From Bdellovibrionales bacterium (lineage in GTDB: Bacteria; Bdellovibrionota; UBA1018; CAIMNF01): a stretch of 64,000 bases of DNA. Location: NCBI GenBank assembly GCA_947502835.1, contig CANNBJ010000003.1, positions 372,001 to 436,000 on the forward strand. The letters are read 5' to 3'. The notes beneath the pieces are model-generated. The model was not told the origin of the DNA. It worked only from the letters and a program-made list of their open reading frames with translations, and searched no databases. The position numbers were made by a program, and so were the translations under genes. Positions 32,119-41,595 of this stretch are shown piece after piece (within the stretch, counting starts at the first letter, position 1; each line of letters opens with the position of its first letter).

Positions 32119-33834
32119 TTACACTTCCTCCGCGTGGGTTGCACGGAAAAGCTCCTCGATGGTGGTGATTCCCTGAAGGACCTTGGCGATCCCGTCTTCA
32201 CGAAGGGTGATCATGCCGCGCTCAATCGCGGCTTTCTTGATTTGGCCGGCATCCACATTCCTGACAATCAAGCTCTTGATATGATCGTCCACGATCATCA
32301 GTTCATGGATGACGGTTCGCCCCGAGTAGCCGCTGTTGGAGCAGCTCGGGCAGCCCACGGCCTGGTAGAAGGTGGCCCCAACTGGCACTTTTTTCATTCC
32401 CATTTCGGTCATTTGGAACTCGGATGGAGTGTGGGGCTCCCGGCATTTCAAGCACACCCTTCGAATCAATCGTTGAGCGACAACGCCCAAGAGAGAGGAA
32501 GCGATGAGAAAAGGCTCGACCCCCATATCCACGAGTCGTGTAGTCGAACCCGCGGCATCGTTTGTATGGAGGGTGGAAAGAACCAAGTGACCCGTAAGGG
32601 ATGCGTTGATCGCAATCTCGGCGGTTTCCTTGTCCCGAATTTCCCCGACCATGATCACATCCGGGTTTTGTCGAAGGAAGGAGCGCAGAGCAGTGGGAAA
32701 GGTGAGATTGATTTTGGCATTCACCTGGACCTGGTTGATCCCGGGGATCTGGTACTCGACCGGGTCCTCCACTGTCATGATGTTGCGCTCAGGGGAGTTG
32801 AGCTTCATCAGGCAGGAGGAGAGGGTTGTGGATTTTCCGGAGCCGGTGGGGCCCGTGACAAGGATGATCCCGTACTTTCGGAAGATCAACTTGTCGATCG
32901 CCTCCACTGATCTTGGCGAAAACCCGCATTTCTGAAGCTCAAGGGGCGTGCCGCTTTGCTCGAGGATACGCATGACCACGCGCTCGCCATGGGTGGTGGG
33001 TACAGTGGAGAGACGGATGTCCACATCCTTCCCGGCAAGTTTGATCTTGATCCTTCCGTCCTGGGGAAGCCGCTTCTCGGCGATGTCCAGTTGGCCCATC
33101 ACCTTGATCCGGGAAGAAATTGCGGCATGCGCGCGCTTGGGTTGGCGGATGATGTCGTAGAGAACCCCGTCGATGCGAAAGCGAACCACGAATTCTCTTT
33201 CAAACGGCTCGATATGAATGTCGGAGCACTTTTCCTTTACGGCGCGAAAGAGGAGGGAGTTTACGAACTTGATTACGGGTGCATCGTCTTCGGTGGCTTC
33301 GAGAATGTCGATCGGACCTTCGAGGTCGAGATCCTCTTCTGCGAATTCACCCTCGATGTTGCCGACCATGTTCGAGGTGGAGCGTTCATATACCCGGTTG
33401 ATCGCGTCTTGGATCCGGATGGAGGTGCTGACCACTGTTTTGATCCTGTGCCCGGTCAGGGCCTGAAGGTCTTCTGCGATCGTCGGATTGAATGGATCCG
33501 CGACCGCAATGGTCATCACCTGGCCCATGGCATCTTCGGACAGGAAGAGAGGAATCACTTCCTTGGTCTTGGCATAGTTAATGGGAAGGTGAGCCACCAA
33601 TGCGGGGTCAATGTCGTTGGCTTTCAGGTCCTCCTGGAAGGTAAGTCCGAGTTGGACGCACAGGGCCTTCATGATTTCATGCGGAAGAATCGAGTTGCTC
33701 TTCAGAAGAATCTCGCCGAGGAGTCCCCCCCGATCCCGTTGCTCCTGGAGGGCGCGCTCAAGCTGTTCCGGCTTGAGCGAAGTGTACTTCAGAAGGATTT
33801 CTCCGAGACGTTCGGGAGGCCTGCGATCCCTCAT
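32119..33834 (-). CDS. gspE: Type II secretion ATPase GspE
   Basis: 571 residues. The N1E domain opens MRDRRPPERLGEILLKYTSLKPEQLERALQEQ. The core has Walker A GPTGSGKST at residues 328-336, the Asp box MTVEDPVEYQIPG, Walker B PDVIMVGEIRDKET and the His box ASLTGHLVLSTLHTND. A zinc-binding tetracysteine is present as C461-x2-C464 and C495-x2-C498. GspE powers the addition of pseudopilin subunits. The start overlaps the gspD stop (ATGA). Confidence 0.98.
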   Translation of the reverse strand: MRDRRPPERLGEILLKYTSLKPEQLERALQEQRDRGGLLGEILLKSNSILPHEIMKALCVQLGLTFQEDLKANDIDPALVAHLPINYAKTKEVIPLFLSEDAMGQVMTIAVADPFNPTIAEDLQALTGHRIKTVVSTSIRIQDAINRVYERSTSNMVGNIEGEFAEEDLDLEGPIDILEATEDDAPVIKFVNSLLFRAVKEKCSDIHIEPFEREFVVRFRIDGVLYDIIRQPKRAHAAISSRIKVMGQLDIAEKRLPQDGRIKIKLAGKDVDIRLSTVPTTHGERVVMRILEQSGTPLELQKCGFSPRSVEAIDKLIFRKYGIILVTGPTGSGKSTTLSSCLMKLNSPERNIMTVEDPVEYQIPGINQVQVNAKINLTFPTALRSFLRQNPDVIMVGEIRDKETAEIAINASLTGHLVLSTLHTNDAAGSTTRLVDMGVEPFLIASSLLGVVAQRLIRRVCLKCREPHTPSEFQMTEMGMKKVPVGATFYQAVGCPSCSNSGYSGRTVIHELMIVDDHIKSLIVRNVDAGQIKKAAIERGMITLREDGIAKVLQGITTIEELFRATHAEEV

Positions 33835-36458
33835 GGATTTCCTCCGGAAACAGGGTCGGGAAGGGCTGGAATCGCATCCACCGGAGGTGCCGTGATCGGA
33901 CCTGTTGAGCCAGAATCAGCCGGTGGCAGGGTGAGGGTTTCGTGGGAGTCTTCCTTCATGGGTTCCGGAAGTGTACCGTCAGCGGGTTCTTTTTGGGAAC
34001 CCTTTTTGGTCTCTTCCTCGTCCAGCGTCACTGTTTTCTTTGGATTGTAGTTCTTGATGGACTTCACGTCGGGAAGGTTGCGGATGATTTGATTTCTCGC
34101 CTCGCGGTGTTGATCCTCCCCGCCAAAAGCCTTCTCCACAAACTCGTCCCGTTCCTTGAGCTTTCGATCCAGCACCATGCGAACATTCTCCGGCTGACGC
34201 ATGATTCGGGGAGTGATGAAGAGCATGAGATTGTTCTTTTCAACCGAGGCGGAACGGGATTTGAACAGCCATCCGAGGATCGGGATGTCGCCAAGCAGGG
34301 GAACCTTGTTGATGACCTCCGTTGCCTTGTCGCGGATCAGGCCTCCAAGTACGATGGTGTCGCCATCCGCGCACATGAGGCTTGTTTCAGCCGCACGCTT
34401 TGTGACGGAAGAGGCTTGTTCTTGAAGGGCCTTCGGCACCGAGCGCGCAGAGGCATCGCTGACGGTAGCCTTGATGTCCATCTTGATGAAGTTCGAGATT
34501 TTATTCAGTTGAGGCTTGATCTTGATGGTGAGCGGTACATCCTGGAACTCAACGCCCACGTTTGAAACCCCAAGACCCGCATTCGTGATTTTCGGGATGG
34601 GGATCTTGTCGGTGGTATCAAACACCGCCTCTGTATTCTCAAGCGTCATGATTTGCGGAGTCGCAAGAATGGATCCACTTGACGAGCTTTGAACGGCCTT
34701 GATCAATGCGGCCAGGTTCGGGATCGTCACGTTCTGGTTGGTTCCGTTGAAGGGAATCGGAACCGAGGTGCCCGCTTCGCTCTTCCAGCGAAGAACCATG
34801 CCGGCCGAGGTTTGCGTCGGATCCTTGAGCCAATTCACAAGGTCCTGGGTGGGAGCAACCGAGGTTCCACCTGGAAGCAACACGTTTGCAGCGAAGTCGT
34901 TGTTGCGGCTCATGTTCATTTCCATGATGACGACCTCGATGTAGATCTGGTCGCGGGGGATGTCGAGCTTGTTGATCACCCGCTGGATGGTTCCAAAGTC
35001 ATTCGGAGAGGAAGTGATCACGAGTGAGTTCGTGGTCTTGTCAGGGGAGATCTTGATCTGCCCCTCAAACAGCGCGCCCTCGTTCGGATTGATTCCGAGT
35101 CCGCCACCAGCACCTCCGGGGGAGAACCCGGGACCGCCCGAGGATCGACCTGTTTGGCTGATGTCTTTCAGTGTCTTTGCCATGTCCTCTGCATCAGCAA
35201 ACTGAAGGTACACGACATGTACTTTCCCGCCGCCCAGCGCTTGAGGCATCTTGCGGTCAAGTCTTGAGATCAGGGCGCGAACCTGCTCAACGCCTTTCGG
35301 GTTTGCGTGAACAATCAAAGTGTTGGTGCGCTCATCTGCAATGATGTTGTTGATGAGACCGCCTTCTTTGGTCCGGCGGGCCGCAAAATTAGAACGGGCA
35401 CCGCCGCCGCCACCACCGAATCCGGGACGGCCCGGGAATGCAGCCTGGGTTCCGGGGAGGAGGGAGTCGATCAACTTCTGGATTTCAACCGCCGAGGCAA
35501 ACTTCACCGAGATCACCTCGATTCCCGCGTCGAAACCTTCGACGTCGAGGAACTGGATCATTTTTGCGATCTTGTCGATGTTCGACCCGGTATCGGTGAT
35601 GATCAAAGTATTCGTTTGTTCAAACCCGTAAATCCTTGCGCCCATGTTGGCATAGGTTCGGATCACGTTTTCGAGTTCTTTGGCGCTGATGAATTTGATC
35701 TTGAAGATCTTGGTGACCAGGGCATCGGTGTTCGGCGCCTTGGCATTCGAGTACAGGCGGACGTTTTTCCCTTTGGCGTCGTTTTGGCGCATGATCCTGA
35801 GGTATTTTCCTGTGGGAACGATGGCAAGGCCGTTCATGTCAAGCGAGGTGAGAAACGCGCGCCATGCATCTGCAACGGTGATCGGGGAATTCGAGATTAC
35901 GGAAACCCTTCCCTTCACGTCCTTGTCGAGGATGAAGTTCTTCCCGGTGAGGCGTCCCAGGGTTTTGGCGATGTCCATGATGTCTGCATCGGGAAAATTG
36001 AAGTCCGTGATGAGTTCGCGGTCGGCTGCATCGCCCGCTCCGCTCTCGTTGTCCACAAAGAGGGTGGGGACTTCGTTCTTCGACTTGATTCCTCTTTCGG
36101 TGCCGGGACCGGAGAGCTCATATCCTTTTTTTCCTCGATTCAAGGCAGGACCGGACTTGTCGTCGGGAGTGCCGCCCACACTGATGCCCCCTGAGAAACT
36201 GTCATCCGAAACACCACCGCGTCCACCCGCTTTGCCACGGGTTCTCGGAGCCGGAGGGGGATCGAATTCGTCGAACTCATCAAATTCCTCCTCGCCACCC
36301 GGATCATTCAGGGGATTGCCGATGGGGGCACCCCCGGGTCGGAAGCCATTGGACTGGGCAAGGCCGACTTCCGAAAAAATCAGAAGGAGAATGCCGAGCA
36401 AAGCGCAGAGACCAAATACAAAACTCATTCGGGTCGACCAGGTGTTATCGGATGTCAT
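33831..36458 (-). CDS. gspD: Type II secretion secretin GspD
   Basis: 875 residues, longer than the usual ~650-700. A signal peptide (FVFGLCALLGILLLIFSEVGLA) leads to a Gly/Asp/Pro-rich, disordered N-terminal region of ~110 residues. The N0-N3 domains follow (DFNFPDADIMDIAKTLGRLTGKNFILDK; then TNTLIITDTGSNIDKIAKMIQFLDV and related repeats). The secretin barrel carries VPLLGDIPILGWLFKS. The last ~120 residues are an unusual Pro/Thr/Glu-rich tail (ETLTLPPADSGSTGPITAPP). It forms the outer-membrane channel. It overlaps gspC by 14 bases. Confidence 0.97.
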   Translation of the reverse strand: MTSDNTWSTRMSFVFGLCALLGILLLIFSEVGLAQSNGFRPGGAPIGNPLNDPGGEEEFDEFDEFDPPPAPRTRGKAGGRGGVSDDSFSGGISVGGTPDDKSGPALNRGKKGYELSGPGTERGIKSKNEVPTLFVDNESGAGDAADRELITDFNFPDADIMDIAKTLGRLTGKNFILDKDVKGRVSVISNSPITVADAWRAFLTSLDMNGLAIVPTGKYLRIMRQNDAKGKNVRLYSNAKAPNTDALVTKIFKIKFISAKELENVIRTYANMGARIYGFEQTNTLIITDTGSNIDKIAKMIQFLDVEGFDAGIEVISVKFASAVEIQKLIDSLLPGTQAAFPGRPGFGGGGGGARSNFAARRTKEGGLINNIIADERTNTLIVHANPKGVEQVRALISRLDRKMPQALGGGKVHVVYLQFADAEDMAKTLKDISQTGRSSGGPGFSPGGAGGGLGINPNEGALFEGQIKISPDKTTNSLVITSSPNDFGTIQRVINKLDIPRDQIYIEVVIMEMNMSRNNDFAANVLLPGGTSVAPTQDLVNWLKDPTQTSAGMVLRWKSEAGTSVPIPFNGTNQNVTIPNLAALIKAVQSSSSGSILATPQIMTLENTEAVFDTTDKIPIPKITNAGLGVSNVGVEFQDVPLTIKIKPQLNKISNFIKMDIKATVSDASARSVPKALQEQASSVTKRAAETSLMCADGDTIVLGGLIRDKATEVINKVPLLGDIPILGWLFKSRSASVEKNNLMLFITPRIMRQPENVRMVLDRKLKERDEFVEKAFGGEDQHREARNQIIRNLPDVKSIKNYNPKKTVTLDEEETKKGSQKEPADGTLPEPMKEDSHETLTLPPADSGSTGPITAPPVDAIPALPDPVSGGNP

Positions 36459-37419
36459 AATTGAAATTTACTTCCTTTCCACCCCGCTCGATCGTCATGT
36501 CGAGCGAGGACATGGATTTCAGTCCTTGCAACAATTCAAACGCTTTTGCCGCGTCGGTCACTTTTTCGCCATTCACCGAGCGGATCACATCACCGTCCTT
36601 GAAGCCGGCTTTTTGGTAGAAGCTGTTTGGAACGATTTGGGTGAGCCGGAAGCCAACCATCTGGCCCCCGCGCATCTCAGGTACCGCGCGAGCCTGGGTG
36701 AGAAGGGCATTGAAGTTCGCCATCTGCGAGTCAATCTCCTGGCGACCAATGACGAAGCGATTTTCTTCGAGCTGGTTGATTCCCGTGGAGGGAGCCGACT
36801 TGGGTCTCAGGCTCGCCGCTGAAATCTTGATTGCAGGATCTTCTGGAATTTCAACAAATTCCTTTCTTCTCGCGGTGGTATTGATGAAGATCACCTTTCG
36901 AGGCTCCACGCTCAGGATTTGAACGTTTTCGCCGATCATGTCGCCGATTCGTACCGGATACAGTTTGCCATCGCCCTTGTCTTGAATCGCGGCAAGAGAG
37001 CGGGCGGGGTTCCGGAAGATCACCGTGCCCACCAGTTGGAAGTTCAGGGTTGTGGGAACCGGAGCCGCTTCAAGATCGATGGAGTCTCCCGATTTTTTCT
37101 CGATTTTGCTCGAGAAGAGGTTCCTTTCGTTGATGATCTCGTAGCTGTAGGAGCCCGACATTCCGAAGCTCTGGCCGGAGGAGCGGGAAGAAAGAGGGGA
37201 GACAGGCGGGCTGGGAAGATATTTTTCAACCAGGAGGGCATTCAAATCCGCGATGAGGCTTGCGCAGATGATGAAGCAGAGCCAAAACGAAATGGTCTTT
37301 ATGTTGTCCGAGTCGGCGAGCTTTTCTGAGAGGGAAGCCAAAGAGCTGGCGCCCGAGGCGGCACCCACCGGGAAGGCGGAAGCACTGACTTCAGCTGGTT
37401 TGCGACCGAAAAACCCCAT
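36445..37419 (-). CDS. gspC: Type II secretion protein GspC with PDZ-like domain
   Basis: 324 residues from ATG 37419, which has GGGAGGG directly upstream. A short cytoplasmic tail precedes one membrane span (NIKTISFWLCFIICASLIADLNAL). The periplasmic homology region (YEIINERNLFSS ... FQLVGTVIFRNPARSLAAIQDKGDGKLYPVRIGDMI) contacts the secretin N0 domain. The C-terminal PDZ domain (MVGFRLTQIVPNSFYQKAGFKDGDVIRSVNGEKV) helps recognise substrates. A longer in-frame start at 37677 is rejected because its added segment has no family similarity. It is the first gene of the gsp operon. Confidence 0.93.
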   Translation of the reverse strand: MGFFGRKPAEVSASAFPVGAASGASSLASLSEKLADSDNIKTISFWLCFIICASLIADLNALLVEKYLPSPPVSPLSSRSSGQSFGMSGSYSYEIINERNLFSSKIEKKSGDSIDLEAAPVPTTLNFQLVGTVIFRNPARSLAAIQDKGDGKLYPVRIGDMIGENVQILSVEPRKVIFINTTARRKEFVEIPEDPAIKISAASLRPKSAPSTGINQLEENRFVIGRQEIDSQMANFNALLTQARAVPEMRGGQMVGFRLTQIVPNSFYQKAGFKDGDVIRSVNGEKVTDAAKAFELLQGLKSMSSLDMTIERGGKEVNFNYDIR

Positions 37420-37589
37420 GTACCCTCCCTTGGTTGAATGAATGAAACGCCGCACGAAAGAAGAAAGCAAAAAAGATGCCATGATCCAGATCAAGAAAAT
37501 TAAATTCTTAAGTGCATGTTGTGCAGGAGAAAAATCCCCATTATCCTCTTTTAGGTCTGTGATGGAAATGAGCTTTGCGTAATGCGTCT

Positions 37590-37613
37590 GACAGTTTGTC
37601 ATGACAGCCTGTC
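37590..37613. promoter_or_regulatory. 24-base dyad (candidate operator) between gspC and acyl-CoA dehydrogenase
   Basis: The perfect palindrome TGTCATGACA (37597-37606) is flanked by GACAG (37590-37594) and CTGTC (37609-37613). The whole 24 bases form an almost symmetric site with two mismatched pairs. Its 3' end is 31 bases from the dehydrogenase ATG. This is the size and position expected for a dimeric repressor of the TetR/FadR type, but the regulator is unknown. A TTGTCA -35-like hexamer (37596-37601) lies in it. Confidence 0.5.
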
Positions 37614-37643
37614 GAAAACAGGAATCTTCTGAAAGGATTCGAT

Positions 37644-39380
37644 ATGTCCACATCCGAGAACAGCTTTTTGAAATCATTGTTTTTTGGCCAGATCCGGGAA
37701 GAGTTCATTTTCCCCTATCCAAAGCCGAAGGCGGAGACAGCAGAAACAGTCGGGATGATTCTCGATACCATCGATAAATTCGGAAAAGACATTGTGAAGT
37801 CTGCGGAATGGGACGAGATGGCCGCGATGCCAATCGAAGTCGTGCATCAAATGGCCGAAATGGGACTCACCGGACTTGGAGTAAAAGAGGAATTTGGAGG
37901 ACTTGGTCTGCCTCAGAGCGGGTACGCACGGGTGATGCAACAAATTGCATCCCTCGATGGCTCGCTTGCGGTCACATTGGGTGCGCATCAGAGCATCGGA
38001 TACAAGTGTCTGATGTTGTTCGGGACCGATGAGCAGAAAAAGAAATATCTGCCGAAACTTGCGACCGGCGAAATGATCGCAGCGTTTTGCCTTACGGAAC
38101 CATCCAGTGGTTCGGATGCGGCTTCGATCCAGACGCGAGCGGTTCTTTCAGCGGATGGCAAGTATTACACCCTGACCGGGAACAAGCTTTGGATCACCAA
38201 TGGAGAGATCGCCCAGTTTCTCACCGTGTTTGCGAAGACGGAAGTGGTGGAAAACGGTGAAAAGAAAGACAAAGTCACCTGTTTCATCGTGGAAGCTCCT
38301 GCCGAGGGAGTCAGTGCTGGAGCTCGGGAACACAAGCTCGGGATTCGTGCGTCCTGGACGAACGCCATTCACCTCGACAAGGTGAAAGTTCCCGTGGAGA
38401 ACATTGTGGGCGGAGTGGGATATGGATTCAAAGTCGCCATGGGAATTCTCAATCATGGCCGACTGGGACTTGCTGCAGGCTGTGTTGGAGTTGCGAAGAA
38501 CGCGATCAAGGCTTCAATTGAGCACGCCAACGAGCGCGAACAGTTCAAAAAGAAGATCGGCGATTTTGGAATGATCAAGGAAAAGATCGCCCGGATGGTC
38601 ATGAACAATTATGCAGCCGAGAGCATGGTGTACATGACGACCCACTTCATCGATCGTGGCGACATGGATTATTCCATGGAAAGTGCCGCAGCCAAGGTGT
38701 TCTGCACCGAAATGCTTTGGGAGACCGTGGATGAGAACATTCAGGTCTGGGCTGGAAACGGTTTCATGAAGGAATATCCGTTTGAACGGTGGCTCAGGGA
38801 TTCCCGCATCAACCGGATTTTCGAAGGGACCAATGAAATCCTGCGTGCGTTTGTGGCACTCTCAGGAATGCAGGGGCCGGGGCAGGAGCTTTCCGGGCTG
38901 GCCAAGGCCATTCAGCACCCGCTGAAGGGGCTTGGAGTGGTGACGGATTATGCGACCCGTAAAGTGAAGCAAGGCGTGTTTGGTGAAACCATGACCAAGC
39001 CTCATCCGCGACTCAAGAAGCTTGCGGGCTTTCTTGAGGAGTACACACTTGAGCTTTCCCAGCAGGTGGAGACCTTGCTGAAGCGCCACGGCAAAGAGAT
39101 TCATCTCAAGCAGTTTGCGCAAAAACGCGTGGCTGACATCGTGATTGATCTTTATGCGATGTATTGCGTTCTTTCGCGGGTGACCGCTTCCATTGAGGCG
39201 AATGGCGAAGAGAAAGCCCAGATGGAGATTGCGATTGCGGAAGCCTTCTTTTCAAAGTCCAATCGCAGAATCCGGGGTAATTTCAAGGCGATGAACCGCA
39301 ATGAGGACGAACTCATGAAGTTCATTGCGGAGAAAAGCTATGAACTCGGTGGCTATCCCTACGACGTCTTCAAGTCCTGA
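37644..39380 (+). CDS. Acyl-CoA dehydrogenase (VLCAD/ACAD9-like)
   Basis: 578 residues. It has the FAD-binding patterns AFCLTEPSSGSDAASIQTRA (residues ~150-170) and KLWITNG. The FEGTNEILR motif carries the catalytic base Glu394. The C-terminal ~180 residues extend past the classic ~380-residue core, as in very-long-chain dehydrogenases and ACAD9. It catalyses the first step of fatty acid beta-oxidation, passing electrons to ETF. It lies downstream of a strong dyad. The chain-length range cannot be read from sequence. Confidence 0.93.
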   Translation: MSTSENSFLKSLFFGQIREEFIFPYPKPKAETAETVGMILDTIDKFGKDIVKSAEWDEMAAMPIEVVHQMAEMGLTGLGVKEEFGGLGLPQSGYARVMQQIASLDGSLAVTLGAHQSIGYKCLMLFGTDEQKKKYLPKLATGEMIAAFCLTEPSSGSDAASIQTRAVLSADGKYYTLTGNKLWITNGEIAQFLTVFAKTEVVENGEKKDKVTCFIVEAPAEGVSAGAREHKLGIRASWTNAIHLDKVKVPVENIVGGVGYGFKVAMGILNHGRLGLAAGCVGVAKNAIKASIEHANEREQFKKKIGDFGMIKEKIARMVMNNYAAESMVYMTTHFIDRGDMDYSMESAAAKVFCTEMLWETVDENIQVWAGNGFMKEYPFERWLRDSRINRIFEGTNEILRAFVALSGMQGPGQELSGLAKAIQHPLKGLGVVTDYATRKVKQGVFGETMTKPHPRLKKLAGFLEEYTLELSQQVETLLKRHGKEIHLKQFAQKRVADIVIDLYAMYCVLSRVTASIEANGEEKAQMEIAIAEAFFSKSNRRIRGNFKAMNRNEDELMKFIAEKSYELGGYPYDVFKS

Positions 39381-39386
39381 GTTGAA

Positions 39387-39869
39387 TCAGGAAGCGAAGA
39401 TTTGTTGGATTTCCTGCTCGACGACAGACTCTTGGGTCCGCTTGGCGATCGAGATTTCCTTTACAATGAGGGCTTTTGCCTGATCGAGCATCTTGCGTTC
39501 GCCGAAGGACAGGTCCTTGGAGTGGCGAAGCAGGAAGAGGTCGCGGAGAACTTCGGAAATTTCGTAAATGGAGCCTGTTTTGATCTTTTCCATGTAATCA
39601 CGATACCGGCGATTCCAGGTGGTTTGGTCGATCTTCACGTCACGCATTTTGAGAATGGAATAGACCTGGGTTACGTCTTTGTCGGAGATGATGCTGCGTA
39701 GGCCAACAGCCTCGGCATTGTCGGTAGGAACCATGATGGTCATCTGGTTTTCGAGCACCTGAAGAACGTAAAACCGCTTCTTCTTGCCCCCCACATCCCG
39801 TTCGTCGATTCTCTTGATGACTGCAATTCCGTGGGCTGGGTAGACGGCGCTTTCTCCAACTTTGAACAT
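39387..39869 (-). CDS. CarD family RNA polymerase-binding transcription regulator
   Basis: 160 residues from ATG 39869. The RNA polymerase interaction domain opens MFKVGESAVYPAHGIAVIKRIDERDVGGKKKRFYVLQVL, as in CarD/CdnL/TRCF-RID proteins. The C-terminal helical domain carries W85 (QTTWNRRYRDYMEKIKTGS), in the place of the conserved Trp that wedges into the open promoter. These proteins stabilise open complexes at rRNA and housekeeping promoters. A longer in-frame extension to 40394 reads back through cysS and is rejected. It has its own promoter and ends 6 bases from the convergent dehydrogenase. Confidence 0.95.
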   Translation of the reverse strand: MFKVGESAVYPAHGIAVIKRIDERDVGGKKKRFYVLQVLENQMTIMVPTDNAEAVGLRSIISDKDVTQVYSILKMRDVKIDQTTWNRRYRDYMEKIKTGSIYEISEVLRDLFLLRHSKDLSFGERKMLDQAKALIVKEISIAKRTQESVVEQEIQQIFAS

Positions 39870-39899
39870 GCTTTCAGTACCTCCGAGCAATGTCCGCGG

Positions 39900-39928
39900 A
39901 GTATACCATACTTTTTGGTTCTGGTAAA
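39900..39928 (-). promoter_or_regulatory. Sigma-70-type promoter for carD
   Basis: On the minus strand TTTACC (39928-39923), a 17-base spacer, and TATACT (39905-39900). The start of transcription would fall near 39893, about 24 bases ahead of the ATG. GGAGG lies in this short leader. Confidence 0.55.
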
Positions 39929-39961
39929 TGTGAAAGTATCCAGAGGGCCTGTGTTTGCTCA

Positions 39962-39989
39962 ATGACTTTCGATGACACTGGAAGATAAT
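39962..39989 (+). promoter_or_regulatory. Candidate promoter for cysS
   Basis: ATGACT (39962-39967) and GATAAT (39984-39989) are 16 bases apart, 43 bases ahead of the cysS ATG at 40032. The -10 is good, the -35 is moderate. It is divergent from the carD promoter. Confidence 0.35.
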
Positions 39990-40031
39990 GGCCATTTTAC
40001 AGAGTCTGAGGCTGGGGTATGGTTTTACCAA

Positions 40032-41540
40032 ATGATTGAAAAAAAGATCTTCCTTACCAACACACGCACCCACAAAAAAGAGGAATTTCGGACGCTCACC
40101 CCCGGAGAGGTGAAGATGTATTCCTGCGGTCCCACTGTTTATGGCGAGATTCATATCGGGAATCTGAGGGCAGGGCTGACCGCCGATCTCTTTTACCGGC
40201 TCTTCAAGCGCTTTGGATACAAGGTGAACTATGTGCGCAACTACACGGATATTGATGACAAGATCATCAAGCGCGCGAAGGAAGAGGGTGTGGACATGGG
40301 TGTCATTACCCGGAAATACATCGAGGCTGCGGAGCGGAATTATGCGCTCGCCAAGATGGAGGAGCCCACGAAAAAGACACTCGTGACGGAGCATTTGCCT
40401 GAGATCATTGCGATGATCGAGGCGATTCTGAAGAACGGGAAAGGCTATGTTACGACGGAGGGGGATGTTTATTTCGCGATTGATTCATTTCCGAAATATG
40501 GAGCGCTTTCTGGGAAAACCCTTGAAGATCTGAAGGCGGGGGCGCGGGTTGAGGTGAGCGAGGTCAAGAAAAACGTGGCTGATTTCGCCCTTTGGAAGCG
40601 GGCAAAACCCGGAGAGCCTTCTTGGGAATCCCCGTGGGGAGCGGGGCGACCGGGATGGCACATCGAGTGCTCTGCCATGGCATGCAAGTGGCTTGGGCCA
40701 AAAATGGATCTGCATCATGGCGGCGAGGATCTGGTGTTTCCTCATCATGAAAATGAAATTGCCCAAAGTGAGGCTGCGACGGGAGTGGCGCCTTATGTCG
40801 GCACTTGGGTTCATAATGCATTTCTGACTTTTTCATCCGAGAAAATGTCGAAGAGTCTTGGAAACATCGTGAACGCCATCGATTTTTTGTCGCAGTATGG
40901 GGGAGAGGTCGCCCGGATGGCGTTTCTTTCGGTGCATTACAGGTCTCCCTTTGATTTCAGTCCGGAAACCGTGGATTCAGCCATCACGGGTCTTGATCGG
41001 ATTTACGAATCGAAACTTTCTGCCGAAAAACTCATGACTCAAAAGATGGTGCACGTGGATCCGGTTGCGGAAGCGCTTTGGGGAAGCTTTTTCATCGATT
41101 GCGACCGGACGAGAAATTCGATCCTTGAACACTATGCGAATGATTTGAACACCTCGGGCGCACTCTCCGAGCTATTTGCGTTGATTCGTGAGTGGAATCG
41201 AATCCTCTCGACCGGAAATGCGCGCAATACTCCTGCCGCAATTCTGGCTGCACGCGAGTTCATCAAAGTATTGGAAGAGGAGATCGGCTCCGTGATCGGG
41301 GTTGGCAGGATGGGGGCGGAAACCATGCTTGCGCATCTGGGATCCCTTCGCGCGCTTCGATCCAAAAACGAAGGAAAAGAAGTTCTGAGCGGGGAGGACG
41401 TGGAGCGGCACTTGGCAGAGCGAAAGGCTGCACGAGCCAATCGGGATTTCAAGCGATCCGATGAGATTCGAGATTTTCTTTTGTCCAAGGGCGTGGAAAT
41501 CAAGGATTCGCCAGCGGGAACCACTTGGACGCGCAGGTGA
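40032..41540 (+). CDS. cysS: Cysteine-tRNA ligase
   Basis: 502 residues. Zinc-site Cys32 sits in MYSCGPTVYGEIHIGN, where HIGN at residues 41-44 is the class I HIGH motif. Other zinc ligands are in WHIECSAM and HHGGEDLVFPHHENE. The KMSKS motif is at residues 271-275. The enzyme charges tRNA-Cys. The ATG at 40032 gives the canonical MIEKKIFLTNTRTHKKEEF start; an in-frame ATG 20 codons earlier is unlikely. Slightly longer than the E. coli enzyme (461), with insertions in the C-terminal helical region. Confidence 0.97.
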   Translation: MIEKKIFLTNTRTHKKEEFRTLTPGEVKMYSCGPTVYGEIHIGNLRAGLTADLFYRLFKRFGYKVNYVRNYTDIDDKIIKRAKEEGVDMGVITRKYIEAAERNYALAKMEEPTKKTLVTEHLPEIIAMIEAILKNGKGYVTTEGDVYFAIDSFPKYGALSGKTLEDLKAGARVEVSEVKKNVADFALWKRAKPGEPSWESPWGAGRPGWHIECSAMACKWLGPKMDLHHGGEDLVFPHHENEIAQSEAATGVAPYVGTWVHNAFLTFSSEKMSKSLGNIVNAIDFLSQYGGEVARMAFLSVHYRSPFDFSPETVDSAITGLDRIYESKLSAEKLMTQKMVHVDPVAEALWGSFFIDCDRTRNSILEHYANDLNTSGALSELFALIREWNRILSTGNARNTPAAILAAREFIKVLEEEIGSVIGVGRMGAETMLAHLGSLRALRSKNEGKEVLSGEDVERHLAERKAARANRDFKRSDEIRDFLLSKGVEIKDSPAGTTWTRR

Positions 41541-41595
41541 GCGGGGTGTGAGTTTGTTTTGAGTGCTTTGCTCAACCATGCCGGTTGGATCCTCG

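Noticed and set aside
32956-36822. Several long plus-strand frames (364, 295, 380 residues) inside gspE, gspD and gspC
   Set aside because: Antisense to intact, recognisable T2SS genes; no start signals and no domain patterns.
37420-37677. 86-codon N-terminal extension of gspC
   Set aside because: The ATG at 37419 has an excellent ribosome site and gives a normal GspC; the extension would overlap the dehydrogenase start and the dyad.
39870-40394. Long N-terminal extension of the carD frame
   Set aside because: It reads antisense through cysS; the CarD domain starts exactly at ATG 39869 with a promoter and ribosome site.
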